DNA of 64,000 nucleotides from positions 1 through 64,000 of the forward strand of contig DEFL01000039.1 in NCBI GenBank assembly GCA_002350845.1. Reading direction: 5' to 3'. Positions 8,717 through 17,137 of the stretch are shown in pieces. Numbering within the stretch: the stretch's first letter is position 1; each line of letters begins with the position of its first letter. Under the pieces are notes generated by a model that worked only from the letters and a program-made list of their open reading frames with translations, had not been told where the DNA came from and did not search any database. This DNA is from Christensenella sp. UBA2853 (GTDB lineage Bacteria > Bacillota > Clostridia > Christensenellales > Aristaeellaceae). The position numbers and the translations under genes are program-made.

Positions 8717-8728
8717 TCAGTTGCGCAT
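8717..8728 (-). CDS. Three-codon leader ORF (Met-Arg-Asn)
   Basis: In the ABC-F leader, ATG CGC AAC TGA is preceded by AAAGGTGTGG at a spacing suited to translation. It lies about 25 bases after the predicted transcription start and about 55 bases before the leader terminator. Very short leader ORFs that sense stalled ribosomes are established for several ABC-F and erm resistance genes; a role here is inferred from position only. Confidence 0.5.
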   Translation of the reverse strand: MRN

Positions 8729-8760
8729 CTTTCCACACCTTTCTATGATTGGCTGTAACG

Positions 8761-8789
8761 AATATAGCAGAGTCAAGAGCATCCGTCAA
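8761..8789 (-). promoter_or_regulatory. Promoter of the ABC-F leader
   Basis: On the minus strand TTGACG (plus 8784-8789) and TATATT (plus 8761-8766) are separated by exactly 17 bases. Transcription from about 8754 would give a 155-base leader before the GTG start. Confidence 0.7.
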
Positions 8790-8838
8790 GATCAGGAACA
8801 TGCAAAGTGAAGGAAGGTTTGACGATGAATTGTTTGTC

Positions 8839-8867
8839 TTGCATGCCTTATCTCTTCGTGATATCCT
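8839..8867 (+). promoter_or_regulatory. Candidate promoter for the aminopeptidase P gene
   Basis: TTGCAT (8839-8844) and TATCCT (8862-8867) are 17 bases apart, about 44 bases upstream of the start. Both boxes match the consensus at only four positions. Confidence 0.4.
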
Positions 8868-8910
8868 TTGAGCGGAACAGATCTGAGCAAAAGAAAAAGG
8901 AGCCGTGCAT

Positions 8911-10179
8911 ATGGACCGTCCGTTCTTTATCGGCAACAGAAAACGATTCTATGAGAAAATGAAACCGCATTCTTTGCTGGTGCTTTTTTCCGGCGAAGAA
9001 GTCCGGAAAACAAACGATGAAAACTATCCATTCTTCGCGGAACGCAATTTTGTATATATGACCGGCATTGAGCAGAAAGAATCCATTCTCTTCGCGCTGA
9101 AAGGCGATCATGATGTCCGGGAAATCCTGTATATGCTTCCGCCGGACCCCATGAAAGAGAGATGGACAGGGAGAAGGCTCAAGCCATCTGAAGCGGAAGC
9201 GGTTTCCGGTATTACGGATATCCGCGTGTCAGGACAGTTCTCGGAAGATTTTCATGCCGTGGCTGCCGGGGGACATTATTCCGTGATCCCGGAAAACTAT
9301 GAATCCCTGTACCTGGATCTTTTTCGTGTGGAATTATCTGAACGCGAACGGCCCTCCCATGGGTTTTTGCGTCAGGTTCAGGCCAATTATCCGTACCTGA
9401 ACATCGAAAGCGCGACGACGATCCTTCGCCAGCTGCGGCTGATCAAGCAGCCCTGTGAGATTGAGGCGCACAGAAAAGCGGAGCAGATTACGCGGGAAGG
9501 CATTCTTGCCATGATGCATGCCTCGCGCCCGGGCATGTATGAATACCAGTACAAAGCGGAATTCGACTATGCGCTGGCACAGCACGGACCTGAGGGACCT
9601 GGATTTCCATCGATCATTTCAGCCGGACGCAATAATTTCTGCATCCATTATTACAGCTATACAGGAAAAGCGGAGGACGGAGATATCGTGCTCAATGATG
9701 TTGGAGCACAGTGGGACGGTCACACTGCAGATGTATCGCGGGGCTGGCCGTGCAACGGACGCTATTCGGAACGTCAGAAGCTTCTGTTTGACTGTATGCT
9801 GCAGACAAGCAATCATATGTTTGATATTGTCAAACCCGGCATGCGCATGAATGATGTGGACAGGACGATTCGATCTTATAATGCCCAGCTCATGGTGGAT
9901 GCCGGCATCATGAAGGATGTCAGCGAGATCGGAACCTATATGTGGCACGGTGGAGCGCATCATATCGGGTATGATGTCCATGATCTGGTCGAACGGCCGG
10001 AGTTGATCGCTCCCAACATGATGTTCTGCATTGATATCGGCATTTATCATGAAGAGTGGGGAATCGGTTTCAGGCTGGAAGACAATCTTCTGGTGACGGA
10101 GAACGGATGTGAAAACATGTCGGCGAGCATTCCGAGAACAACCGAAGAAATCGAGGACGAGATACCGCACAGGCATTAA
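8911..10179 (+). CDS. pepP: Xaa-Pro aminopeptidase (aminopeptidase P, M24B)
   Basis: 422 aa. The ATG at 8911 is preferred over GTG 8905 because AAGGAG sits 8 bases before it. The N-terminal AMP_N domain covers about residues 1-150 and the pita-bread metallopeptidase domain the rest. Metal ligands are visible in order: Asp in VLNDVGAQWDGHTADVSRG (two), His in GAHHIGYDVHD, Glu in YHEEWGIGF and Glu in RLEDNLLV. The enzyme removes N-terminal residues preceding proline and is cytoplasmic (no signal peptide). It heads a plus-strand run with the GH38 gene 93 bases downstream; a GCAGCAC/GTGCTGC hairpin at 10214-10233 lies in that gap but has no T run. Confidence 0.93.
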   Translation: MDRPFFIGNRKRFYEKMKPHSLLVLFSGEEVRKTNDENYPFFAERNFVYMTGIEQKESILFALKGDHDVREILYMLPPDPMKERWTGRRLKPSEAEAVSGITDIRVSGQFSEDFHAVAAGGHYSVIPENYESLYLDLFRVELSERERPSHGFLRQVQANYPYLNIESATTILRQLRLIKQPCEIEAHRKAEQITREGILAMMHASRPGMYEYQYKAEFDYALAQHGPEGPGFPSIISAGRNNFCIHYYSYTGKAEDGDIVLNDVGAQWDGHTADVSRGWPCNGRYSERQKLLFDCMLQTSNHMFDIVKPGMRMNDVDRTIRSYNAQLMVDAGIMKDVSEIGTYMWHGGAHHIGYDVHDLVERPELIAPNMMFCIDIGIYHEEWGIGFRLEDNLLVTENGCENMSASIPRTTEEIEDEIPHRH

Positions 10180-10272
10180 GCACAGCGATGGATATCTGAC
10201 CTGTTTCCAAACCGCAGCACTGTCCTGTGCTGCAGAGGGCACATCTTGTATTGAGCGCAAGGAGGATCACGC

Positions 10273-13086
10273 ATGAAGAACGGATTTGCACAGAGATTTG
10301 TCAGTCTGAAGACAAAGGTTGGCGGAAACCGGGAAAAACAGGAGTTTGAATTTACCTTTGGTTCTCCCATGGAAATCAATAATGGCATTACCATGCCCGA
10401 GAAGCATATTCGCAGAATCCTTTCGGAGATGCAGTTCGCCCTGTCGCTCAATGACGAGAAGGGCGGCTGCTTTGACCAGGAGATTGACAGTGCTTTGAGC
10501 ATCCTTGAGGAAGGGATGGAGCAGGACGGCGTGATCACAAAGTCCACAGCTCTTTTGGCGGAAAAGGCACTGCTGCCCCTGCGCGATGCAGCAAAAGAAT
10601 ACGAGGTGCTTTGTGTCGGGCATGCACATATTGATATGAACTGGATGTGGGGCTGGCAGGAAACCGTCGCAGCTACGCTTGCCACCTTCAGAACCATGCT
10701 CAATCTGATGAAAGAGTATCCAGCGTTTACTTTTGCTCAGTCACAGGCCTCTGTGTATCGCATTGTGGAGGAATACGACCCTGAGATGATGGACGAAATC
10801 CGTGCACGGATCAGGGAAGGAAGATGGGAAGTCACGGCGTCTTCCTGGGTGGAAAATGATAAGAATATGCCCGACACGGAATCACTCCTGCGGCATATTC
10901 ATTTGACGCATGATTATCTTCAGTCTGTGTGGGGTGTTCCGAAGGAGAAACTGAATATTGACTTTTCCCCTGATACGTTCGGGCACAGTGCTTTCATTCC
11001 GGAAATTGATACGTTTGGCGGTGTCCGATATATGTATCACTGCCGCGGGGTCACGACAGAGGATGTGATCTATCGCTGGCAGTGCGCAAACGGAAAGGAA
11101 ATCCTGGTCTGCCGGGAACCCTACTGGTATAACAGTGGAATCACACCGGACGCAGGGACTGGGGTTATTGAACTGTCCCATCACTCGGGCGGATTAAAGA
11201 CCGGGCTGATCGTGTATGGCGTGGGCAATCACGGCGGCGGCGTAACCAGGCGTGACATTGAGCGCATTCTTGAAATGCAGGAGTGGCCGGTGTTTCCGAA
11301 GATGTCATTTGGCACGTTCGGAGAATATTTCCGCAGGGCGGAATCGGTGCGTGAACAGCTGCATGTCCGTACGGGCGAGCTGAATGCCATCTTTACCGGC
11401 TGTTATTCCACGCAGTCCAGAATCAAGCGTGGAAACCGTCGGACGGAGGCCGCGCTGTTGGATGCTGAGGCACTGAGTGCCATGGCAGGAAAGAAACTGT
11501 TTGGTGCTGAGCGTGCGTGGAGGAATGTATGCTTTACGCATTTCCATGACATTCTGACAGGATCCTGTGTTCAGGAAACACGGGAACATGCCATGGGACT
11601 TTACGCAGAAAGCATCGCCGTGGCGAACACCGGTGCGTCCAAGGCGATCACTGCTATCGGTGAAAGCATTGACACATCCTGCTACCACCTGCGTGATATG
11701 GAAGACAGTCAGTCCGAAGGCGCAGGCGCGGGGTATGGAATTGAGGCCTATGCCGGCGTGCCGAATCCGGACAGAGGCCGCGGAAAAAGCAGAGTGTACA
11801 CGGTGTACAATCCGACTTCTGCCGACCGGGATGAATGTGTTGAGATCACGGTCTGGGACTGGCCGTTCGATCTGAATCGGCTTTGTGTGTATGATGCGCA
11901 CGGGAACGCACTGCCTTTCAGTCTCCTCACAAGAGAACGTGAGCATTACTGGGATCACAAGAAAATCAGGCTTCTTGTTCAGGTACATACCCCGGGTTTT
12001 GGATATGCAACACTCTGCGTAGATGAACGCGAAGCAGAAAAGTACCCGACGTACCGCCTGGCGGATGAACGCACAGAACTTCCGATGGAGGATCTGGTTC
12101 TTGAAAATGAATGCATCCGCGCTGTGTTCTCCCGCCGGAGCGGGGCGATGATTTCCTTTGTAGACAAGGCGGACGGATGTGAGCGCCTGACGGAAGGGAA
12201 AACCAGTGCGCCTGTTCTGGTGGACACGGAAGGGGCCAGCAGTGATGCATGGCATATTGGCCGCTGGCTGAGTATGTCACAGCTGGAAACGGCAACCATT
12301 AAGCCGTTTGCCAATCCTGTGAGCTGCGGATTTGAACTGACCCAGACCATTCGGCCATCAAAGGTCACCACACGCGTGTCTCTGAATGCTGGAGAGAAAG
12401 CGCTGAAATATGAAATGAAAGTCGACTGGAATGAGTCGGCTGCGGTCGGAGAACATGTGCCGGTGCTGGTGTTTGAACTGCCCTGCGGAGCCCGGCAGAT
12501 GCGGATGGACGTGCCGGGCGGCGTGCTGGACCGTGATGCATCCGCACAGGATAAACCCGGACTGACCTTTGCCGCATGCGTTCAGGGAGAGCGGGCACTT
12601 TTCCTGGCGTCAGACTGCAAGTATGGCTACCGCTGTGATGACGGAAGCTTAAGCGTGACCCTGATTAATACGGCAAGATATCCGGATCCGTATCCGGAGC
12701 GGGGAATTCATCGCATTACGCTATGGGTGGGCGTCAGTGCAGGGGACAGAAAATCGCTGAAAGACTGCGCAAGAGCACTGAATCATCCCCTGGTGGTGTG
12801 TTCCACCGGTATCCATCCGGGCTGCCTGCCGCCCGAGGGACAGATGCTGAAGGTGGACTGCCGTACGAGCGTTGTGACCTCTCTGCGCAGTGAGGATGGA
12901 CGCCTGGTTCTGCGAATGAATGAGCTGGAAGGCCAGCAGGACCATATTGTGATTGAAAAAGAAGGAATCACGAAGGCTCACATCACGGACCTGGCAGGAA
13001 ACAGGATCGGCGAAGTCTGTGTTGATCAGCATCGGGCAGAATTCGATCTGTCCCCGCTGAGCCTGGCACAGGTTGTCCTGGAATAA
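10273..13086 (+). CDS. GH38 alpha-mannosidase
   Basis: 937 aa, cytoplasmic. The catalytic metal site motif GHAHIDMNWMW is at residues 116-126 (His 119, Asp 121) and the nucleophile Asp 234 lies in DFSPDTFGHSAF; FTHFHDILTGSC further on is also typical of the family. The N-terminal catalytic barrel, helical bundle and large C-terminal beta domains together match bacterial GH38 enzymes of about 900 residues, which trim alpha-mannosides taken up from host or yeast glycans. GGAGG lies 7 bases upstream. No dedicated mannoside transporter is adjacent, so the source of substrate is not shown. Confidence 0.92.
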   Translation: MKNGFAQRFVSLKTKVGGNREKQEFEFTFGSPMEINNGITMPEKHIRRILSEMQFALSLNDEKGGCFDQEIDSALSILEEGMEQDGVITKSTALLAEKALLPLRDAAKEYEVLCVGHAHIDMNWMWGWQETVAATLATFRTMLNLMKEYPAFTFAQSQASVYRIVEEYDPEMMDEIRARIREGRWEVTASSWVENDKNMPDTESLLRHIHLTHDYLQSVWGVPKEKLNIDFSPDTFGHSAFIPEIDTFGGVRYMYHCRGVTTEDVIYRWQCANGKEILVCREPYWYNSGITPDAGTGVIELSHHSGGLKTGLIVYGVGNHGGGVTRRDIERILEMQEWPVFPKMSFGTFGEYFRRAESVREQLHVRTGELNAIFTGCYSTQSRIKRGNRRTEAALLDAEALSAMAGKKLFGAERAWRNVCFTHFHDILTGSCVQETREHAMGLYAESIAVANTGASKAITAIGESIDTSCYHLRDMEDSQSEGAGAGYGIEAYAGVPNPDRGRGKSRVYTVYNPTSADRDECVEITVWDWPFDLNRLCVYDAHGNALPFSLLTREREHYWDHKKIRLLVQVHTPGFGYATLCVDEREAEKYPTYRLADERTELPMEDLVLENECIRAVFSRRSGAMISFVDKADGCERLTEGKTSAPVLVDTEGASSDAWHIGRWLSMSQLETATIKPFANPVSCGFELTQTIRPSKVTTRVSLNAGEKALKYEMKVDWNESAAVGEHVPVLVFELPCGARQMRMDVPGGVLDRDASAQDKPGLTFAACVQGERALFLASDCKYGYRCDDGSLSVTLINTARYPDPYPERGIHRITLWVGVSAGDRKSLKDCARALNHPLVVCSTGIHPGCLPPEGQMLKVDCRTSVVTSLRSEDGRLVLRMNELEGQQDHIVIEKEGITKAHITDLAGNRIGEVCVDQHRAEFDLSPLSLAQVVLE

Positions 13087-13121
13087 CAAAAGAAAGCGAT
13101 CAACAATAAGGATAAAAAGCC

Positions 13122-14153
13122 ATGCCGTTTCAGATCGTTCGAAATGATATTACGAAAGTCAAAGCAGACGTGATTGTCAATACCGCGAATCCGGAGCCAT
13201 TGATTGGAGACGGGACCGATCACGCCGTGTATGAAGCTGCAGGGGCCGCAGAACTGCTCGAGGCCCGAAGCAAAATAGGCAGGATTGAACCGGGACAGGT
13301 TGCCTGGACCCGGGCATACGGGCTGGATGCAAAGTATATTATTCACGCGGTCGGTCCAGTATGGTGCGGCGGAGACCAACAGGAGGAAACCGTGCTGCGT
13401 GAGTGCTATGCCCATGCGCTCGCCCTTGCCGACCAGCTTGGCTGCGAAAGCATCGCATTCCCATTGATTTCCAGCGGGACTTATGGATTCCCAAGAGAGC
13501 GTGCCATGTCTGTGGCGCTTGAGGAAGTGGGGAAGTTCCTTCTCAATCACGACCTGATGGTGATTCTTGTCGTGTTTGACCGTGAGTCGTTTGGTGTTTC
13601 ATCCTCGTTCTTTCATGATATAGAAGAATTTATTGATGAGCACCATGTCGAACGGCTGCTGGAAAAAGAATATCAGGAACAGAAAGAACACCGGCGGTTC
13701 AATGGCGGTCGGAGCACCACAGAAGGAAGAGGACTGCAGGAACGCACTCGGGTATGGAAAAATGCTGCTGTTCCCGAGAAGGATCAGCCGCTGGATCAGC
13801 TTCTCAGCGGTCAGGAGGACACGTTTCAGCAGCGTCTGCTGCGATGGATTGACCAGAAAAAGCTGAATGATACAGATGTGTACAAAAAAGCGAACATTGA
13901 CCGGCGGCTGTTTTCCAAGATACGATGCAATGTGAACTATACTCCCAAAAAGAAAACAGTGCTCGCTTTTGCGATTGCACTGGAACTGGACCTGGCGTCC
14001 GCTGTGGACCTGCTGGCCCGGGCAGGATTTGCCCTGTCACCGAGCAGTAAGTTTGACCAGATTGTTGCTTATTATATTGTTCACAACATATATGATATCT
14101 ATGAGATCAACGCATCGCTGTTCGCGTATGACCAGCCGATCCTCGGAGCATAA
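13122..14153 (+). CDS. Macro domain protein with C-terminal helical (HTH-like) domain
   Basis: 343 aa. Residues 1-170 form a macro domain: VIVNTANPEPLIGDGTDHAVYEAAG matches the NAAN...GGGV loop with changes (NTAN, GDGTD), and IAFPLISSGTYGFP is the second ligand loop. Such domains bind or remove ADP-ribose or O-acetyl-ADP-ribose. Residues 170-245 are a charged, low-complexity linker. Residues 250-343 are helical, with a possible helix-turn-helix (TDVYKKANIDRRLFSKIR) followed by KKKTVLAFAIALELDLASAVDLLARAG, reminiscent of XRE-like DNA-binding domains, and a conserved-looking end around YDIYEINASLF. The combination suggests a NAD-metabolite-linked regulator or processing enzyme, but no target is visible. 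Confidence 0.8.
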   Translation: MPFQIVRNDITKVKADVIVNTANPEPLIGDGTDHAVYEAAGAAELLEARSKIGRIEPGQVAWTRAYGLDAKYIIHAVGPVWCGGDQQEETVLRECYAHALALADQLGCESIAFPLISSGTYGFPRERAMSVALEEVGKFLLNHDLMVILVVFDRESFGVSSSFFHDIEEFIDEHHVERLLEKEYQEQKEHRRFNGGRSTTEGRGLQERTRVWKNAAVPEKDQPLDQLLSGQEDTFQQRLLRWIDQKKLNDTDVYKKANIDRRLFSKIRCNVNYTPKKKTVLAFAIALELDLASAVDLLARAGFALSPSSKFDQIVAYYIVHNIYDIYEINASLFAYDQPILGA

Positions 14154-14221
14154 AACGGGGAATGTATGAATGAATTGCCGTGCAGTGGACACTGGGGCTG
14201 CAGGTGAAAAAAGTGGAATCA

Positions 14222-14294
14222 GAAAAAGCATCATCCAATCCATGCTCCCGATCTGTTGAGGACCGGGATCGCATTGAAAAGATGATGCTTTTTC
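14222..14294 (+). terminator. Long-armed hairpin, probable terminator after the macro gene
   Basis: A perfect 14-base inverted repeat (14222-14235 and 14281-14294) encloses 45 bases that themselves pair (ATGC with GCAT, CCCG with CGGG). The right arm ends in five T. This fills most of the 304-base gap between the macro gene and the CHAP gene; the rest of the gap holds the CHAP promoter. Confidence 0.55.
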
Positions 14295-14301
14295 CGTTGT
14301 C

Positions 14302-14330
14302 TTGTCAAATCAGGAAAGATCATGTATATT
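14302..14330 (+). promoter_or_regulatory. Promoter of the CHAP gene
   Basis: TTGTCA (14302-14307) and TATATT (14325-14330) are 17 bases apart, about 128 bases upstream of the CHAP gene start and just after the preceding hairpin. Confidence 0.65.
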
Positions 14331-14457
14331 CTGCGCATGAGAACAGGAAAACGGAAAAAGCCGAACAGTGAAAGGAGAAAATCCAGGGATGGCTGTCGGC
14401 ATCTGCGATGATGATTCATGCGATGATTTCGCAATGCATGCACTGGAGGAAACTGTC

Positions 14458-15234
14458 ATGAAAAAGAGATTGTGGATCGGATGCATGGTGTTGGTTCTGC
14501 TGCTGACGCAGGGAGCCTGTGCTGCATCCACCCCAACACCGCTTCCCATTGTGATTACACGCGAAGTGCAGACCGAATATCCGGAAAAAATCCAGGATTT
14601 GCTGAACGTAGCGTATCGTGAGTGGACGGAAGTTGGCGGAAAAGAACTGAAGAGAAGCAATAAATATACCCTGTGGCTGAATGAATTTGACTGGGGATGG
14701 TGTGCCGGGTTTGTCACATGGTGCACGATGGAAGCAGGGATCCCGCAGGTGGCCTTTACCGACAATGTGCGCGGAGATGTGGAAGGACTTGTCCATTTGA
14801 AGGAAGCCAGTGTCGGCAAGATGATCACCGGGTATATGCGGATGAACCGTGTGACGAATGTGCCGCAGAAGGGGTTTATTGTCGTCTATGGACAGCGGGG
14901 ATCCGGCGGTGCCTACCACGTGGGCATTGTCTATGACATTGTGGACCTTGGTGAGGGGCGCTACCGTCTGACCACGATTGAGGGAAACATGTCCAATACC
15001 GTGAGAATGTATGTTCATGACTATGACATGAATGCAAAAAAGGCCTGGGATATGAAAACCATTCCGCCTGAAGATCAGACAGAAGAAATGAGCCGCATGT
15101 TTTCCTACAAGCTGCAGAATGAAACCTGGTACATCAATTGTTTCCTGATGACCTGGATTCCGGAGGCGGACATGCCCATTCTTTCAGGAGCTGATGTGAC
15201 CGTGACGCCTGCGCCGGAATCGGTCAGTCCATAA
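14458..15234 (+). CDS. Secreted CHAP-domain cysteine amidase/peptidase-like protein
   Basis: 258 aa from ATG 14458 (GGAGGA 8 bases upstream); the longer frame adds an unlikely 30 residues. The signal peptide (MKKRLWIGCMVLVLLLTQG) ends near ACA-A. The CHAP-like core contains Cys in DWGWCAGFVTWC, His in GAYHVGIVYD and the third catalytic position in IEGNMS. Family members cut peptidoglycan cross-bridges or stem amides outside the cell. It shares the same core as the product of 39738-40805 but lacks that protein's peptidoglycan-binding repeat. It has its own promoter. Confidence 0.75.
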   Translation: MKKRLWIGCMVLVLLLTQGACAASTPTPLPIVITREVQTEYPEKIQDLLNVAYREWTEVGGKELKRSNKYTLWLNEFDWGWCAGFVTWCTMEAGIPQVAFTDNVRGDVEGLVHLKEASVGKMITGYMRMNRVTNVPQKGFIVVYGQRGSGGAYHVGIVYDIVDLGEGRYRLTTIEGNMSNTVRMYVHDYDMNAKKAWDMKTIPPEDQTEEMSRMFSYKLQNETWYINCFLMTWIPEADMPILSGADVTVTPAPESVSP

Positions 15235-15315
15235 GGCGTGCTGCGTCCTCTGTGCCGGATGGCGCTGCAGGAAAGGCAGCATCCGGAGACGATCAGGCTG
15301 TTATGGAAATGAAAA

Positions 15316-15346
15316 AGCAGGGAGGAACTTTTGAACCCTCCCTGCT
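15316..15346 (-). terminator. Bidirectional terminator between CHAP and hydrogenase genes
   Basis: Ten-base arms AGCAGGGAGG and CCTCCCTGCT are flanked by an A run on the left (T run for the minus-strand hydrogenase) and a T-rich stretch on the right. The genes converge here. Confidence 0.85.
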
Positions 15347-15354
15347 TGTTTGTA

Positions 15355-16830
15355 TTACTCCATGTGTCCGTCGCGGAACATGCTGAACTGATCCATGGGA
15401 TACTTTTTCAGATTTTCAAGAATATTGCGCTCGTCGGCCTTGTCGATGAGTTCGGTCCGTGCCTTTGCGATTTCGATGTCGGTCTTGTGACGGGAAGGTC
15501 CGCCGACACAGCCGCCGGGGCACATCATGCCTTCAATAAAGTCTTCTTTCAGCGTCCCGGCTTTCAGCATGGTGAGCGCTTTTTTGCATTCAGCACCACC
15601 GGTGCATGCGAGAAGATGGATGTCCTCCGTGTCTTCGCCCATTTCCTTCATTACTTCGAGCACAGCAGCGGCAACACCGCCGGAGGAAGCAAACTTCTTG
15701 CCGAAGCGGGAGGCTTCCTGGTAATCCTCAGTGACCGGTTCAACCGCGATGTCCTTGCTCTCGAGAAGACTGGTCATTTCTCCGAAGGTGATGGCATAGT
15801 CGGCGTTGTCCACAATGAATTCATTGAGCGTTTCGCCTTTCTTTGCAATGCACGGGCCGATAAACACCGTCACGCATCCGGGATGGGTGGCTTTGAGATA
15901 ACGATTGACGGCCACCATGGGGCTGACAGTCGAGGATTTGTTTTCTTCGTACTGTTTGGGGAACTGATGACGGAGCAGACTGATAAAGGCAGGGCAGCAG
16001 GAAGTCGTCATCTTGCGGCCTTCTTTTTTGGCCTCGATCCATTCTTTTGCTTCATAGGCTGCTGTCATATCGGCACCGAGTCCGACTTCGACCATGTCGG
16101 CAAATCCGACCTTTTTCAGGGCATTGCGCAGCGACGCCATGCCGATGTCTTTGCCGAACTGACCTTCTGATGCAGGAGCGCACATGGCGATGACTTCGCG
16201 CCCGGCCTTGATGGCTTCAATGATGGACACGAGGAAAATCTTGCTGCCGATTGCACCGAAAGGACAGGCATGGATACAGTGTCCGCAGTGCACACATTTG
16301 CTCTCATCGATATTGCAGAATCCGTACTCATCCCAGCTGATGGCCCCGACAGGACAGACTTTTTTGCAGGGTCGTTCGAGATGAATGATGGCACCATACG
16401 GGCAGGCTTTGGCACACATGCCGCATTCCTTGCATTTTGTCGGGTCGATCTGCATGCGCTTTTCACCCTTGGTAATGGCACCGAAACGGCAGGAATTGAT
16501 GCATGCACGTCCAAGGCAGAAACGGCAGTTATCGGTTACAGAATACGTTGAGGTAGGACAGTCATCACAGGCCGGCTTAATGACCTGAACGACATTTTTC
16601 GTGCAGTTGGTGACATCTGCATTCAGACCGCTTGCAAGACGGATGCGTTCACGGACAATGGCGCGTTCCTTATATACACAGCAGCGATATTCCGGTTTTG
16701 GACCAGGACTGATTTTGAAGACGATTTTTTCACGATTTTCATCAGTCGGCGCGCCTTCCCATGCCAGTTTGCAGACTTCAGTGGCTATATCATGTTTCAG
16801 ATCGCGTATCCCTCTGTCGTTGGTAATCAT
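15355..16830 (-). CDS. [FeFe] hydrogenase, group B-like, with ferredoxin domains
   Basis: 491 aa from ATG 16830 (GGAGGGAA upstream). Cysteine clusters at about 88-114, 133-143, 155-159 and 172-189 (for example CKECGMCAKACP and CVHCGHCIHACP) bind several [4Fe-4S] clusters. The H-cluster ligands follow: TSCCP at 276-280, GPCIAKKGE at 325-333 and MMCPGGCVGGP at 435-445. TSCCPAF and CPGGCVGGP, rather than TSCCPGW and GGGQP, match the group B subfamily. It makes or oxidises H2 with ferredoxin as partner in the cytoplasm. No hydE, hydF or hydG maturase gene is in the window. Confidence 0.92.
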   Translation of the reverse strand: MITNDRGIRDLKHDIATEVCKLAWEGAPTDENREKIVFKISPGPKPEYRCCVYKERAIVRERIRLASGLNADVTNCTKNVVQVIKPACDDCPTSTYSVTDNCRFCLGRACINSCRFGAITKGEKRMQIDPTKCKECGMCAKACPYGAIIHLERPCKKVCPVGAISWDEYGFCNIDESKCVHCGHCIHACPFGAIGSKIFLVSIIEAIKAGREVIAMCAPASEGQFGKDIGMASLRNALKKVGFADMVEVGLGADMTAAYEAKEWIEAKKEGRKMTTSCCPAFISLLRHQFPKQYEENKSSTVSPMVAVNRYLKATHPGCVTVFIGPCIAKKGETLNEFIVDNADYAITFGEMTSLLESKDIAVEPVTEDYQEASRFGKKFASSGGVAAAVLEVMKEMGEDTEDIHLLACTGGAECKKALTMLKAGTLKEDFIEGMMCPGGCVGGPSRHKTDIEIAKARTELIDKADERNILENLKKYPMDQFSMFRDGHME

Positions 16831-16861
16831 CGCAGTTCCCTCCATAAAGCGTGGTAACCTG

Positions 16862-16890
16862 ATTATAGCATAATGGAAATGGTTTGTCCT
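16862..16890 (-). promoter_or_regulatory. Hydrogenase promoter
   Basis: On the minus strand AGGACA (plus 16885-16890) and a perfect TATAAT (plus 16862-16867) are 17 bases apart, about 32 bases upstream of the start codon. Confidence 0.7.
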
Positions 16891-16984
16891 GAAAATGAGA
16901 ATCTTTTTCCGGGCATCCATGTAAAGATCAAGGAAATCATGGTCAGGTGCAGACAGATGAAATGAACAGGGGAGCGAAGAGACA

Positions 16985-17013
16985 TTGTGCTTTCATGTTC
17001 AATACGATACAAT
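16985..17013 (+). promoter_or_regulatory. Candidate promoter for the GH30 gene
   Basis: TTGTGC (16985-16990) and TACAAT (17008-17013) are 17 bases apart, in the 307-base gap between the divergent hydrogenase and GH30 genes. Apart from the two promoters I see nothing else in this gap. Confidence 0.5.
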
Positions 17014-17137
17014 GTGTGCAGGAAAACGACCTCTGAAAACAACTGAGTGACATGTAACACTTCCTGTTTTTTCAGAGATGAAAGCACTGGGCAGCTTAGA
17101 AGCAAAATCATGTTGATCTGGAAAGGATGCGAAAGAC

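Noticed and set aside
10214..10233. Hairpin after the aminopeptidase P gene as a terminator
   Set aside because: The stem is good but no T run follows, so it was noted under the gene only.
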